Assembly (NCBI GenBank): GCA_963575745.1
Contig: CAUYUJ010015713.1
Span: 1 to 64,000, forward strand
Length of the DNA: 64,000 bases
Direction of reading: 5' to 3'
Source: Prorocentrum cordatum
Lineage: Eukaryota; Sar; Dinophyceae; Prorocentrales; Prorocentraceae
The position numbers were made by a program, and so were the translations under genes. Shown here piece by piece: positions 1 through 10,678 of the stretch. The stretch's first letter is position 1. Every line of letters begins with the position of its first letter. The notes beneath the pieces were generated by a model. The model did no database searches, was not told the origin of the DNA, and saw only the letters and a list, made by a program, of their open reading frames with translations.

Positions 1-191
1 GCCGGTGACGGCCGTTATCCCGGAAAATAAAAAAACGCTCCTGTGGTGCCCCGAAGCCACATGGCCGGGGGGGGCGTCACGTTATAATCCCCCATGCCCC
101 GCCCCCCCTGGCAACGCCGCCCAATATCGCCGAAAATACAGAAACGCGCTCCTCTTCATGGGGCTCTGGATGAATTGTGCAGGGGCTCTGC
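1..191. other. window edge, nothing recognised
   Basis: G/C- and A-rich mixed sequence with short open frames only. I see no domain, repeat or RNA gene here. Confidence 0.4.
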
Positions 192-528
192 TAACCTCTT
201 CAGGGAGTCCTAATCACTTCTTCCGACGTTCTTTTTAATCCGCCGAAGGCTTTCAATCCGTTTTTTCAGCGACTCTTGAGAACTTCTACGGGGTCTCTTG
301 ACAAACTTTGCAGAGGCCGTTAGTCTCTTTTTTCCATGGGTCACACTCAAGAGCGGACCACCAGCCTTTGCTGAGAACTTAAAAGGCTCTCCGGAGGACC
401 TAACGAGGGTTTTCGACTGATCTTGAGACACTCTTCATCTGACAGCACGAACTTCCTTTACAGAGGGTCTTACGAGACTCGTCAGAGGATATCAAGCCCT
501 CCTCAGAGGGTCTTTCGAGTTTTTTCCC
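192..528. repeat. degenerate copies of the 51-bp repeat (tentative)
   Basis: Pieces such as 'cctcttcagggagtcc' and 'cctcagagggtctttcgag' resemble the start of the 51-bp unit seen clearly at 2521-2907. As in that array, the stretch runs straight into the header of a 90-bp composite element at about 529. The copies are too diverged for unit borders to be drawn by eye. Confidence 0.35.
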
Positions 529-673
529 AACCATCCTGTGGTGTTGGGTCCTGGTTTTGAAGAGACGGTGCCCCGCGTTCCTCTCCTCCTCTCCTCTCCT
601 CCTCTTCCCCCTCCTCCCTCCTCCCATCAGCATCATCATCATCATCATCATCGTCATCATCATCATCGTCATC

Positions 674-739
<66 letters not shown>

Positions 740-2505
740 GTCATCACCCACCATCATCGTCATCATCACCATCATCGTCACACCTCTCACACGTTTCGTG
801 GCCCCATAGGGAGCTCCACCGAAGGCCCCAGTGCTGGCGCCCGCATGCGTCAGCCACACCCAATTCGGCATACCACTCACACGTTTCGTAGCCCCATAGG
901 GAGCTCCACCGAAGGCCCCAGTGCTGCCGCCCGCATGCGTCAGCCACACCCAGTTCGGCACACCCCTCACACGCTTCGTGGCCCCATAGGGAGCTCCACC
1001 GAAGGCCCCAGTGTCGCCGCCCGCACGCGTCAGCCACACCCAATTCGGCACACCCCTCACACGTTTCGTGGCCCCATAGGGAGCTCCACCGAAGGCCCCA
1101 GTGCTGCCGCCCGCATGCGTCAGCCACACCCAGTTCGGCACACCCCTCACACGTTTCGTGGCCCCCTAGGGAGCTCCACCAAAGGCCCCAGTGCCGCCGC
1201 CCGCATGCGTCAGCCACACCCAATTCGATACACCCCTCACACGTTTCGTGGCCCCATAGGGAGCTCCACCGAAGGCCCCAGTGCAGCCGCCCGCATGCGT
1301 CAGCCACACCCAATTCGGCACACCCCTCACACGCTTTCGTGGCCCCATAGGGAGCTCCACCGAAGGCCGCAGTGCCGCCGCCCGCATGCGTCACGCACAC
1401 TCAATTCGGCACAACCCCTCACACGCTTCGTGGCCATAGGGAGCTCCACCAAAGGCCCCAGTGCGCGCCGCCCGCATGCGTCAGCCACACCCAATTTCGG
1501 CAACCCCTACACGTTTCGTGCCCATAGGGAGTTCCACCGAAGGCCCCAGTTGACGCCGCCCGCATGCGTCAGCCCACACCCAATACAACACCCTCACACG
1601 TTTCGTGGGCCCCATAGGAAGCTCCACCGAAGGCACCAGTGCCGCAGCCCGCATGCGCCAGCACACCCAATCGGACAACCCTCACACGGCTTCGTGCCCC
1701 ATAGGGAGCTCCACCTAAGGCCCCAGTGCCGCCGCCCGCATGCGTCAGCCACACCCATTTCGGCACACCCCTCACACGTTTCGTGGCCTCATAGGGAGCT
1801 CCACCGAAGGCGCCAGTGCTGCCGCCAGCATGCGCCAGCCACACCCAATTCGGCACACCCCTCACACGCTTTCGTGGCCCCATACGGAGCTCCACCGAAG
1901 GCAGCAGTGCCGCAGCCCGCATGCGTCAGCCACATCCAATTCGGCACACCCCTCACACGTTTCGTGGCCCCAGCCCGCATGCGTCAGCCACGCCAATTTC
2001 GGCGCACCCCTCACACGTTTCGTGGCCCCTCCACCTAAGGCCCCAGTGCCACCGCTCGCATGCGTCCGCACACCCATTTCGGCACCTCCACCAAACACAG
2101 CGTTTCGTGGCCCCACAGGGACCCCCACCTAAGGCTCCAGTGGTGCCGCCCGCATGCGTCACCCCCACCCCAGCACAGCATTTCGTGGCCCCACAGGGAG
2201 CTCCACCTAGGGCCCCAGCGGTGCCGCCCGCATGCGCCACCCCCACCCCAGCACAGCGCTTCGTGGCCCCACGGGGAGCTCCACCGACGGCCCCAGTGGT
2301 GCCGCCCGCATGCGCCACCCTCGCCCAGTACAGCGTTTCGTGGCCTCACAGGGGCCTCCACCGAAGGCCCCAGCGGTGCCGCCCGCATGCGTCACCCCCC
2401 ACCCAGCACAGCGTTTCGTGGCCCCACAGGGAGCTCCACCGAAAGCGGCACCCGCAATGCGATATTCACAATTGCACATGGTTGGGTCCTTCGCCAGTAT
2501 AATTT
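529..2505 (+). repeat. 90-bp composite repeat element, copy A (header, CAT tract, ~18 units, tail)
   Basis: The header (about 529-590, containing 'gtggtgttgggtcct' and 'gaagagacggtgccccgcg') is followed by a CT-rich stretch and a (CAT)n tract, then tandem units of 90 bp from about 780 to 2450. The landmark 'gagctccacc' falls at 811, 901, 991, 1081, 1171 and 1261, exactly 90 bp apart; later units vary in length. Each unit carries 'gcatgcgtcagccac' and 'ggccccatagggagctcc'. The tail (about 2455-2505) contains 'attcacaattgcacatgg'. Ninety is a multiple of three, so several frames stay open (for example 557-2038), but no frame resembles a known protein and I treat them as repeat shadows. Copies B and C share header and tail. 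Confidence 0.9.
629..771. repeat. (CAT)n microsatellite with CGT variants
   Basis: Almost uninterrupted CAT triplets, with occasional CGT and CAC. It sits between the header and the 90-bp units of copy A, where copies B and C have C/CT-rich tracts instead. Confidence 0.95.
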
Positions 2506-2907
2506 TTGGAATTCTGCCGGCCTCCTTAAAGAACTCCAGCATTTGTTCAACTCAGTTTTGGATTTCTGTCGGCCTCCTTAAAGGGCTCCAGGGTTTGGGG
2601 TTTCTGTCGGCCTCTTTAAAGAGCACCAGTACTTTTCCAATTCAATTTTGGACTTCTGTCGGCCTCCTTCAAGAGCTCCAAGATTTATCAACTCAGTTTT
2701 AGATTTATGTCGGCCTCCTGAAAGAGCTTCAGCATTGTTCAATTCAGTTTCCGATTTCTGTTAGCCTCCCTAAAGCTCCAGCATTTGTTCAACGCAGTTT
2801 TGGATTTCTGTCGGCCTCCTTAAAGAGGTCCAATCATGTCAAACTCAGTTTTCGATGTTTGTCGGCCTCCTTGAAGAGCTCCATGATTTTTAACTTCATT
2901 CCCAACT
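2506..2907. repeat. 51-bp tandem array, about 8 units
   Basis: Units begin with 'cctccttaaagagctccag' or close variants and end with 'ggatttctgtcgg'. Starts are near 2521, 2573 (short unit), 2611, 2663, 2714, 2765, 2815 and 2866. The last unit passes without a break into the header of the next 90-bp composite element, so the array is probably part of that element's upstream structure. Confidence 0.85.
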
Positions 2908-3412
2908 ATCCTGTGGTGTTGGGTCCTCGTTTTGAAGAGACGGTGCCCCGCGTTCCTCTCCTTCCCCCCCCCCCCCCTCCCCCTCTTCCCCCCCCTCCCC
3001 CGCGCCCGCGCCCGCATGCGTCAGCCGCGCCCATTTCGGCACACCCCTCACACGTTTCGTGGCTCCATAGGGAGCTCCACCGAAGGCCCCAGTGCCCGCG
3101 CCCGCATGCGTCAGCCACACACATTTCGGCACACCCCTCACACGCTTCGTGGCCCCATAGGGAGCTCCACCGAAGGCCCCAGGGCCCGCGCCCGCATGCG
3201 TCACCCACACCGATTTCGGCACACCCCTCACACGTTTCGTGGCTCCATAGGGAGCTCCACCGAAGGCCCCAATGGGTGTGCCCGCATGCGTCCCGCACGC
3301 TCATTTCGGCACACCCCTCGTACTTTTCGTGGCCCCGTAGGGGGCTCCACCGAGAAGATATTCACGATTGCAGTATTCACAATTGCATATGGTTGGGCCC
3401 TTCGCCAGGGTA
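2908..3412 (+). repeat. 90-bp composite repeat element, copy B (short)
   Basis: The same header as copy A ('gtggtgttgggtcct', 'gaagagacggtgccccgcg') is followed by a C-rich tract (about 2965-3004). Four 90-bp units follow, with 'gagctccacc' at about 3072, 3162 and 3252 and a variant 'gggctccacc' near 3342. The tail at 3355-3412 contains 'tattcacaattgcatatgg'. The header and tail are better conserved than the array length, which suggests they are fixed parts of a mobile or recurrently amplified unit. Confidence 0.9.
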
Positions 3413-3516
3413 TTTTTTTGTAAAAAAAGCAGAAAAAAACAACGATAATTTCAAACTCATTTTTTTGCCCAATGGTTGCCGCTGGGGTTGGGGTTGTCGG
3501 CGGGCCCAACATGTTC

Positions 3517-3641
<125 letters not shown>

Positions 3642-3659
3642 TGTTTTTTAACTTTTTGT

Positions 3660-3693
3660 TGTTTTTATATAATATTATTATATATATCTATAT

Positions 3694-3728
<35 letters not shown>
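3660..3728. repeat. (TA)n-rich tract
   Basis: Irregular TA-rich sequence turning into a clean TA dinucleotide run from about 3699 to 3728. Confidence 0.9.
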
Positions 3729-3729
<1 letters not shown>

Positions 3730-4198
3730 CAGGCACAGAAAACGCAATGTTAACGTCAACATCAAAATTTTCGCCTTAGGGTTGCCGCTAGATTTCTGAG
3801 GCAATATTCTAAAGAAAACGCCATGTTCACTTCCAAATCAAAATTTTGACCTTAAGGTTGCCGCTGGAGTTCTGAGGCCAACATGTGGGTTTTGGAAAAT
3901 GCACAAGAAACGCCATGTTAATTTCACAATTAAAAAAATTTTGCCTTAGGGTTGCCGCTAGAGTTCTGAGGCCAACGTGTGGGTTTTTGAAAATGCTCAA
4001 CCAACGCCATGTTAACTTCAACATCAACATGTTCGCCTTAAGGTTGCCGCTGGAGTTCTGAGGCCAACATGTGGGTTTCTGAAAATGCTCAAGAAAACGC
4101 AATGTTAACTTCAAAATTATTTTTTTGTCCTTAGGGTTGTCGCTAGAGTTCTGAGGGAACACATGCGGGGTTTTGAATTACATCGACTATGGCATAGC

Positions 4199-4322
4199 GT
4201 GGAATCCCGTGGAATTCCGTTGAGTTCCGTGGAATTCCGTGGAATTCCGTGGAATCCCGTGGAATCCCGTGGAATCCCGTGGAATCCCGTGGAATCCCGT
4301 GGAATCCAATGGAATCCGATAT
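4199..4322. repeat. 10-bp minisatellite, about 12 units
   Basis: Tandem copies of 'ggaatcccgt' and 'ggaattccgt'. The unit is not a multiple of three, so the frame rotates along the array. Confidence 0.95.
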
Positions 4323-5376
4323 AATCCTTTAGAAAATAAATATTCCCTCCTCCTCTACATACAAAACGATTCGAAAACCAAATCAGTACTCCAGAAGTCA
4401 GCGTCGAATTCGCCATGTCGAGCCCACCTGTCTCATACTCGCTGTCCTGCGGCCCTCTCTCACTTCGCGTTTCTCAGCCCCGCTTCTAGTGCGTGTCCCG
4501 GTCTGGCCCAGAAATCCCGTTGGCGCCCTCAGGAGGGGATGATGATGAGGACGAATTGTATGCCTAGCTGCTTGTCTGCCTACCTGTTTCTCCGCTCCGC
4601 AGGTACCTCGGACGACGAAGACCGATCTCGCTCACCGGACCGAGGCCCCGCGCCGCCAGCGCGCGCTTGCACGGAGGCAGTTGGCGAGGATATGTATAGA
4701 GGAGGAGGATGGGAAGGATGAGAATGAGGAAGAGGAAGGCGAGGATGATGCTGAGGGACAGACGAGGAGGATGAGGGGGCGCATTAGGATGACGAAGGGA
4801 GGAGGACGATGACCAGCATGAGGGGCGAGAAAATATGGAGGCCCAGAGAATCAGCAAGAAGAGCATGAGGAACAGAGAGATGACTATAAGCAGGAAGAGG
4901 AGGTGCCTGTAACAAAGCAAACGTCACAGCTAGCACGTTCAAGCCACATGGAGGGGGGGCCGACGCAACCCCTGAATGACCCCAAGAGGCTCCCGTGAGG
5001 ACCCCGCGAAACATCCAAGATGCTCCGAGGAGCTTTCCAGGGCCCGTAAACGCCTCAGGCTACGAATGGTTCGTCGCAGCCTCTAGGGGCCGCTGTCGCA
5101 TTTTATGTTGTCTTCCTTGGATGTCATGGGGCGCGACAAATCAGGGGGGCCGCCGCTTCATCTGGAGGTCGATGTTGACCCAGAGAAAAAAAAGTTCGGT
5201 CGTGTAGCTAACCCTGTGGGGGGCAACGTGCGCGGCCTCTTGAGGCCACTGTCGACAAACACTTTCGGGTGAACCTGGTGCGACTCGCGGCCTCCAAGGC
5301 CGCCGTTCGCTTTCGTTACCTTTTTTTCATGAAAGACCCTCCTGGACCTCCTACCCCTGTCATCTTACCGCCGCCT
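4323..5376. other. no recognised gene; purine-rich middle
   Basis: The stretch includes a purine-rich section (about 4690-4920, GAGGA-type) and GC-rich ends. Open frames are short and have no recognisable domain. It lies directly 5' of the relict spliced leader and could contain regulatory sequence, but I see nothing specific. Confidence 0.4.
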
Positions 5377-5398
5377 CCTTAGCCGTTTTGGCTCCAAG
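5377..5398 (+). other. relict dinoflagellate spliced-leader sequence
   Basis: The bases 'tagccgttttggctccaag' match the 3' part of the known dinoflagellate spliced leader (its core reads TAGCCATTTTGGCTCAAG), with one A-to-G change and one inserted C. Spliced leaders are added to mRNA by trans-splicing, so a genomic copy just upstream of an ORF is the known mark of mRNA recycling by retroposition. The first ATG in a long frame follows 43 bases later at 5442, a plausible 5' UTR length. A chance match is unlikely but not excluded. Confidence 0.75.
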
Positions 5399-5441
5399 AA
5401 TCTTAAATCCAGATTCAAACGTCCTTGCTACTCGTGCAGAG

Positions 5442-7041
5442 ATGGCCGCGTCCAAGGTGCCGTCGCATGAGATCATGCTGGTGGATCAGGCTTCGGGTGG
5501 CGTGTTCGAGATGGAACTGCTGGAGACTGAGACGGTGGGGGACCTTCAAGAGAACATCAAAAAAGAGTTCGCGCAGGATGAGCTGCCTCTGATTCCCCCC
5601 CCCCCCCCCCCCCCCCCCCCACTCCAATGGGAAACCGCGCGCCAAGAAGGGCAGCAAGGTGATCGCTACGTTCAAGCCTGATTGCACTGAACGGGCCATC
5701 ATCTTCAAGCTGACAAAGCCGTCCGACTGGAAGTTCGAGAAGATGCCTCACATGACCGCCCATGGAGTCCTTCTGGAGCAGCAGGTCAAGGTCGAGCAGG
5801 AGGCGACCCGGGCGCCCGCTGCTGCTGTTCCTGGGCCCGTCGCCGCTGCTGAGGAGGCCGCCCCCCCGGCGGCCGCTCCTGGGCCAGTCGCCGCCTTTCC
5901 TGGGGAGGCCGCTCCAGCTGAGGCCGCTCCAGCTGAGGGGGCCCCAGCTGAGGAGGCCGCTCCAGCTGAGGAGGCTACTCCTGAGATGGCCCCATCCTGC
6001 AGCCGCGGCCGCTCCTGCGCCCGCTGCCCCTGACGCGTTCGCTCCAGCTGAGGAGGCTACTCCTGAGATGGCCCCTCCTGCAGCCGCGGGCGCTCCTGCG
6101 CCCGCTGCCCGTGGCGCGTTCGCTCCAGCTGAGGAGGCTACTCCTGAGATGGCCCCTCCTGCAGCCGCGGGCGCCCCTGCGCCCGCTGCCCCTGGCGCGA
6201 TCGCTCCAGCGGCGACGGCCACTCCTACAGGAGCTACTGTGGATGCGCGCGCGGAGGACACGTTGCCGGACGTCTTGGCCATGCCTGTGTCTCCAGCGGC
6301 GACCGAACCTGAGGAAACGCCCCCTGTCGACATCCCTGTGCAGATCCCTGCCCAAGACCCACAGCCTGCCGCGACACCTGCCGAGGACGACGACACCGAA
6401 GTGTTCTGCCACGAGGACCCCTACGCCTCCGAGCACAGCGACGGCGCGCACATGGACGACTCCCAGCTCGTGGGCGACAGCGACGTCGAGATGGACGACG
6501 CTGAGTTTCAGGGCGCCTTCTTGCGTGCCTCCCTGCTGCAGGCTGCTAGCGCCACGCCCCCCGTGCTGGCGTCACCGGCGCTCAAGCCTCCCGCGGGTGA
6601 GACCCCGAGCAAGAAGATGATCGAGCCCGCGCCCACAGCCTTGCCTCATGCGGAGACCCCGACCAAGCAGCTGATCGTACACGAGCCCGCGTCCACAACC
6701 AAGGAGCCTCCTCAGAAGCGGATGCGCGCCGCGTTCGCTGAGACCGATCAGGCAGCGGCTGCAGCACTGGCGAAAGTAGGCGTGACGGACCTCGCCGCGT
6801 ACCAGCCCCCCACGGCAGAGGACGGGGCGGGGCCGAGGCTGAGAGGAAGAGGGAGCTCGCCAGGCTGGGCAGGGCGGTCCAGGCTGCACCTCCAGAAGAG
6901 CATTGGGGATCCAAACCACTATCCACCCCTCCTCCGCCTCCTCCTTTCCGTGATCCTCCTCCTCAATATCCACCTTTTTTTCTTTTTTTTCTCCTACTCA
7001 GGAGGGAGGAGGAGGAGGAGAGGGCGGGGGCGAGGAGGATG
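5442..7041 (+). CDS. Ala/Pro-rich hypothetical protein, frameshifted, behind a relict spliced leader
   Basis: I do not recognise this family. The start at 5442 (MAASKVPSHE) is chosen because it is the first ATG after the relict leader. A folded-looking N-terminal part (about 52 residues, with METVGDLQ-type helix-forming sequence) runs into a 26-base poly-C tract (5595-5620), where the frame changes; it then continues with KPRAKKGSKVIATFKPD. A long Ala/Pro-rich region follows, with a 27-residue repeat (about 5959, 6041, 6122; key residues APAEEATPEMAPP). One extra base near 5990-5996 shifts the frame inside the first repeat, as shown by comparison with the next two. An acidic stretch (EVFCHEDPYASEHSD) and basic KKMIEP/KRMRAAF patches come next. 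Another shift near 6830 leads to a charged helix (ERKRELARLGRAV) and a Pro-rich end. The true C-terminus may lie beyond 8389 (see that entry). Confidence 0.55.
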
Positions 7042-7446
7042 AGGAGGGAGAAGGAAGGAGGAGGAGGAGAAGGAGGAGGAGGAGGAGGAAAAAGTGAGTG
7101 GAGGATGAGGAGAGAGGAAGGAGGAGGAGAAGAGCTGCGAGCAGCCGAGAACAACAGCCGGGCGCATGCTCGAAGGGTCGCCCGGCCTCCCCCCCTCCGC
7201 CCTCCCCTCCCTCGCTTTTCTCCCACTTCCTCCTCCTTCCCCCTCCCTCCTCACTCCTCCCTCCTCCCTCCTCCCTCCTCCTCCCTCATCTCTCCTCCCT
7301 TCCTCCCCGCCTCCTCCCGATCCTCCCTCCTCCCTCACCCCCGCCCTTCCCTCCCTCCTCCCTCCTCTCTCCCTTCCTCATCGTCCTCCCTCCTTCCTCC
7401 GCCTCTTCCTCCCCATCCTCATCCTCCGTTTTGTTCTGCTCTTCCC
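6990..7446. repeat. purine arm - conserved core - pyrimidine arm module, copy 1
   Basis: A (GGA)n-type purine stretch (about 7000-7131) is followed by a ~58-base core (7132-7190, 'gagctgcgagcagcc' to 'gctcgaagggtcgcccg'), then a (TCC)n-type pyrimidine stretch (about 7191-7440). The arms are complementary in composition, so the whole can fold as a large imperfect hairpin. The same core with the same arms occurs at 9730-10390. Confidence 0.75.
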
Positions 7447-8372
7447 AAACCTCATGTGGTGTTGGGTCCTCGTTTGAAGAGACGGGTTTTGCCCCGATCG
7501 TTCTTTCTCCTCTCCTCTCCTCTCCTCCTCCTCCTCCTCTCCTCTCCTCTCCTCTCCTCTCCCTTCCTCTCCTCCTCTTCCCCCCCCTCCCTCGTGCCCG
7601 CGCCCGCATGCCTCAACCGCGCCCATTTCGGCGCACCCCCCGCGCGCTTCGCGGCCCCATAGGGAGCTCCGCCGAAGGCCCCAGTGCCCGCGCCCGCATG
7701 CGTCACCCACACCCATGTCGGCACACCCCTCACACGCTTCGCGGCTCCATAGGGAGCTCCACCGAAGGCCCCAGTGCCCGCGCCCGCATTGCGTCAGCCA
7801 CGGCATTTCGGCACGTTCCTCACGCGTTTCGCGGCCCCATATGGAGCTCCACCGAAGGCCCCAGTGCCCGCGCCCGCATGCGTCAGCCACACCCATTTCG
7901 GCACACCCCTCACACGCTTCGCGGCTCCATAGGGAGCTCCACCGAAGGCCCCAGTGCCCGCGCCCGCATGCGTCAGCCACGCCCATTTCGGCACACCCCT
8001 CAAACGTTTCGCGGCCCCATAGGGAGCTCCGCCGAAGGCCCCAGTGCCCGCGCCCGCATGCGTCAGCCACGCCCATTTCGGCACGCCCCTCGCGCGTTCC
8101 GTGGCCCCATAGGGAGCTCTGCCGAAGATCCCAGTGGGCGTGCCCGCATGCGTCCCGCACGCCCATTTCGGCACACCCCTCGCACGTTTCGTGGCCCCAT
8201 AGGGAGCTCCACCGAAGGCCCCAGTGGGTGTGCCCGCATGCGCCCCGCACACCCATTTCGACGCACCCCTCGTGCGTCTCGTGGCCCCGTAGGGGGCTCC
8301 ACCGAGAAGGTATTCACGACTGCGGCATTCACAATTGCATATGGTTGGGTCTTTCGCCTGGATGTTTTTGTT
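7447..8372 (+). repeat. 90-bp composite repeat element, copy C
   Basis: The header begins 'tgtggtgttgggtcctcg' at about 7454, followed by a CTCCT-rich tract (7500-7590). About eight 90-bp units follow from about 7600 to 8300; 'gagctcc' landmarks recur at 7662, 7752, 7842, 7932, 8022 and 8112. The tail at 8303-8372 again contains 'attcacaattgcatatgg'. It lies between two coding segments that may belong to one gene, so it may be an intron-like insertion. Confidence 0.9.
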
Positions 8373-8388
8373 GCCCCTGTTATCCCCC

Positions 8389-9346
8389 AAGGTGGTTGCC
8401 AAGTATTTTCGCGAGAGGCGGAACCAGAGGCTCCTCGGCTGCTTCCTGGAGATGTGGAAGGAAGATCCCAGCTGGGGTTCTTTGCAGGTGCGCGAGAGCA
8501 AGCGGATCGCGCATTTCCAGACTCAGACTCGGAGGTACAGGTGGACGATGGAGTGTCAGTTGCTCAAGGAGTTCCCAGACGAGGAGTACGTGCATCATTT
8601 GATGAAGAGCAAGCTGGCTACGAAAGGTATGCACAAGCCCAACCCCCGAGGCCCCGAAAGAACCCAAATGGTCCCTTGTCAAAATCTTCGAGGACGAGAT
8701 GACGGACGCCAAGCAGCAGATCGCTGAAACGGCATGGGAACTCGACATCCCCGTGGGTGTTCATAGCAAGGAGCAGGCTGGCATTGTCGCCGCGGGGATG
8801 AAGCACCTTGGCTTGGAGGGCACCGAGACGTGCAATCCAGAGGACTGGGCGGAGGAAGAGCCTGCAGGTGATGATGGCTCTCATGCTGAGGGCAAGGGGG
8901 AGGGCAAGGGCAACGACCGCAGGAAGCGCCGCCGTGGGCACGACGAGGGCGGCGCAGGGACTACGCCCACCGCCAGGCCTACCAAGGGCAAGGGCAAGGG
9001 CAAGCCGACCCTGAAGAACAGCGAAGGCAACCTGGACGAGAAGGCGGCGCTTGCATTCATCAGGAAGCTTGCCGGAGATATCGCTGAGGCCGACGCGAAC
9101 GCAGCGAAGGCCAAGGGGATCAAGGTCATTGGCATGGAGATCTCCAAAGCTATCGAGGAGAGCGCTGAGAATCTCAAATCAATGAGGGGGGAGATGAGCA
9201 GGCAGGTTGGCGCTGGTGACCACGTGGCTTTCTTCGCTACCTACGAGAAAGCGAAGGGCCTTGTGACCGAGTACTACACTAACCTTGGGCTGGTGGTCAA
9301 GAACACTCCGAAGAAGCCCAAGGCAGAGCCCAAGACGGAGGACTGA
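8389..9346 (+). CDS. Lys-rich hypothetical protein, one frameshift, possible 3' part of the 5442 gene
   Basis: The protein reads KVVAKYFRERRNQ, then WTMECQLLKEFPDEEYVHH and LATKGMHKPNP in one frame. Near 8641-8646 the frame moves by one; a run of five C where four would keep the frame is the likely site. It goes on as KEPKWSLVKIFEDEMTDAKQ to the stop at 9344-9346. The middle carries basic GKGEGKGNDRRKRRRG and GKGKGKPT stretches like nuclear or nucleic-acid-binding tails. The last third (AALAFIRKLAGDIAEADA to FFATYEKAKGLVTEYYT) is helical. No ATG in a convincing context precedes it, because the 90-bp element ends just upstream; it may therefore be the continuation of the Pro-rich ORF that ends near 6978. 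I do not know a function. Confidence 0.6.
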
Positions 9347-9729
9347 TCAACTGGTGATTCTTGGATTCTGGGTTTACAAGGCGAGCGCATCCCGCTGGGC
9401 CCTGTGGCATATGCACGGGGAGCGTGAATGTTGCGAGCAGGAATGCACTTGGATGTCAGCGCCAGAGCACTTGCAATTTACCACGAGGATGTTTGCTGCG
9501 AAGCAAAATCGTTACCCTTCTTCCGTCTCGTCCTCCTCCATCTTCGCCCCTTTCCACGCCCTATGTGTGATTCCCTTCCTCCTCATGTCCTCTATCCTGC
9601 CCCCTCTCGTTCAGCCCGCCATCTTGCCACGCGCACCTTCCCCCTGCCCTTCCTGAGGCCGCCGCGTCCTGGAACGTCACGCTTTCGATAAACATGCTGG
9701 TCCTCGGAACCATTCGACCCGAGTCGGGA
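9347..9729. other. 3' flank of the Lys-rich gene; nothing recognised
   Basis: Mixed sequence with pyrimidine-rich parts. It probably includes the 3' UTR of the gene ending at 9346. No domain, repeat or RNA gene is seen. Confidence 0.4.
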
Positions 9730-10400
9730 GCTCAGAGGCCCCCCCCGGCTTCATACGAAGAAGGAGCAGGCGGGGGAGGATGAGGAGGAGGAGGGGGACG
9801 AGGAGGGGGAGGAGGAGGATGAGCACGAGGATGAGGAGTGGGATGGGGGATGGGGGGAGGAGGAGGAGGAGGAGGGGAGGAGGATGGGGGAGGAGGAGAA
9901 GGGGGGGGAGGAGGAGGAGGGGGAGGAGGAGGAGGAGGAGGAGGAGAGAGGGAGGAGGAGGAGGAGGAGAAGAGGAGGATGAGGAGGAGGAGGAGGAGGA
10001 AGAGGAGGAAGAGGATGAGGATAGCAGATTCCTGCTGGCCCCCCATTTCGCGAGGCCGCTGCGTCCTTGATCCATCCGTTTTCGACGACCTCCCAGGGCC
10101 TTCGAGGGAAGAGCAGCATGAGGATGAGTATGGCAGGAGGAAAAGAGAGGATGGAGGATGAGGATGAGGAGCAGGAGCAACAGGAGGAAGGATGAGGAAG
10201 GAGGAGGAGGAGAAAGAGGAGGAGGAGGAGGAGGAGGAGGAGGAGGAGGAGGAGGAGCTGCAGCAGCAGCAGCAGCAGCAGCCAGCGGGATGCTCGAAGG
10301 TCGCCCGCCCGCCTCCCTCCCCCCCTCCCTCCCTCACTCCTCCCTCCCCCTCCTCCTCCTCCCCCTCCTCCTCCTCCTCCCCGGCGGCGTCGCGCAGTCA
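9730..10400. repeat. purine arm - conserved core - pyrimidine arm module, copy 2
   Basis: Long (GGA/GGAGGA)n purine stretches (9765-10022 and 10111-10254) are followed by the core at 10255-10315 and a TCC-rich arm (10316-10385). The core runs from 'gagctgcagcagcagc' to 'gctcgaaggtcgcccg' and holds a (CAG)n expansion at 10260-10281 that the copy at 7132-7190 lacks. A ~90-base unique insert (10023-10110) splits the purine arm. Confidence 0.75.
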
Positions 10401-10678
10401 GTGAAAGACTTGAGAGGGCTTTGCGAGGATGTAAGGGAGGAGGAGGAGGAGGAGGAGGAGGAGGAAGAGGAGGAGGAGTAAAACGATGTCACAACGATAG
10501 CGGAGAGAACTGCCGCGCCCCCGCAGATCCACCAGTGCCCGAGCTTCAGCAACAATTCGTTTTTCGCGGACCAGGGAAATGCCGGGCTGCTGGTTCGAAG
10601 CGAGGGCCCAAGCCTCGCAAGTTGTCTTTGCGAGAATGTCCTGTTGCCAAGGACTGCGCGATGGAGTGAACGTTGAAA
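10401..10678. other. short purine tract and 5' flank of the transposase-like gene
   Basis: A (GGA)n run at about 10434-10481 is followed by GC-rich sequence. Part of this (10500-10670) could encode an N-terminal basic region of the next gene, but an in-frame stop at about 10667 separates it. Confidence 0.35.

Noticed and set aside
557-2038. Long plus-strand ORF (493 codons) over the 90-bp array
   Set aside because: Several frames on both strands are open for the same reason (period divisible by three). The protein is only the repeat plus poly-His/Ile from the CAT tract.
529-2450. CRISPR array
   Set aside because: Units are contiguous 90-bp repeats without unique spacers, and the genome is eukaryotic.
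5442-5600. Ubiquitin-like domain at the N-terminus
   Set aside because: Length and pattern are only vaguely suggestive, with no diagnostic residues; left as hypothetical.
10570-10620. tRNA-like 'ggttcgaagc'
   Set aside because: No acceptor stem or anticodon arm can be formed around it.
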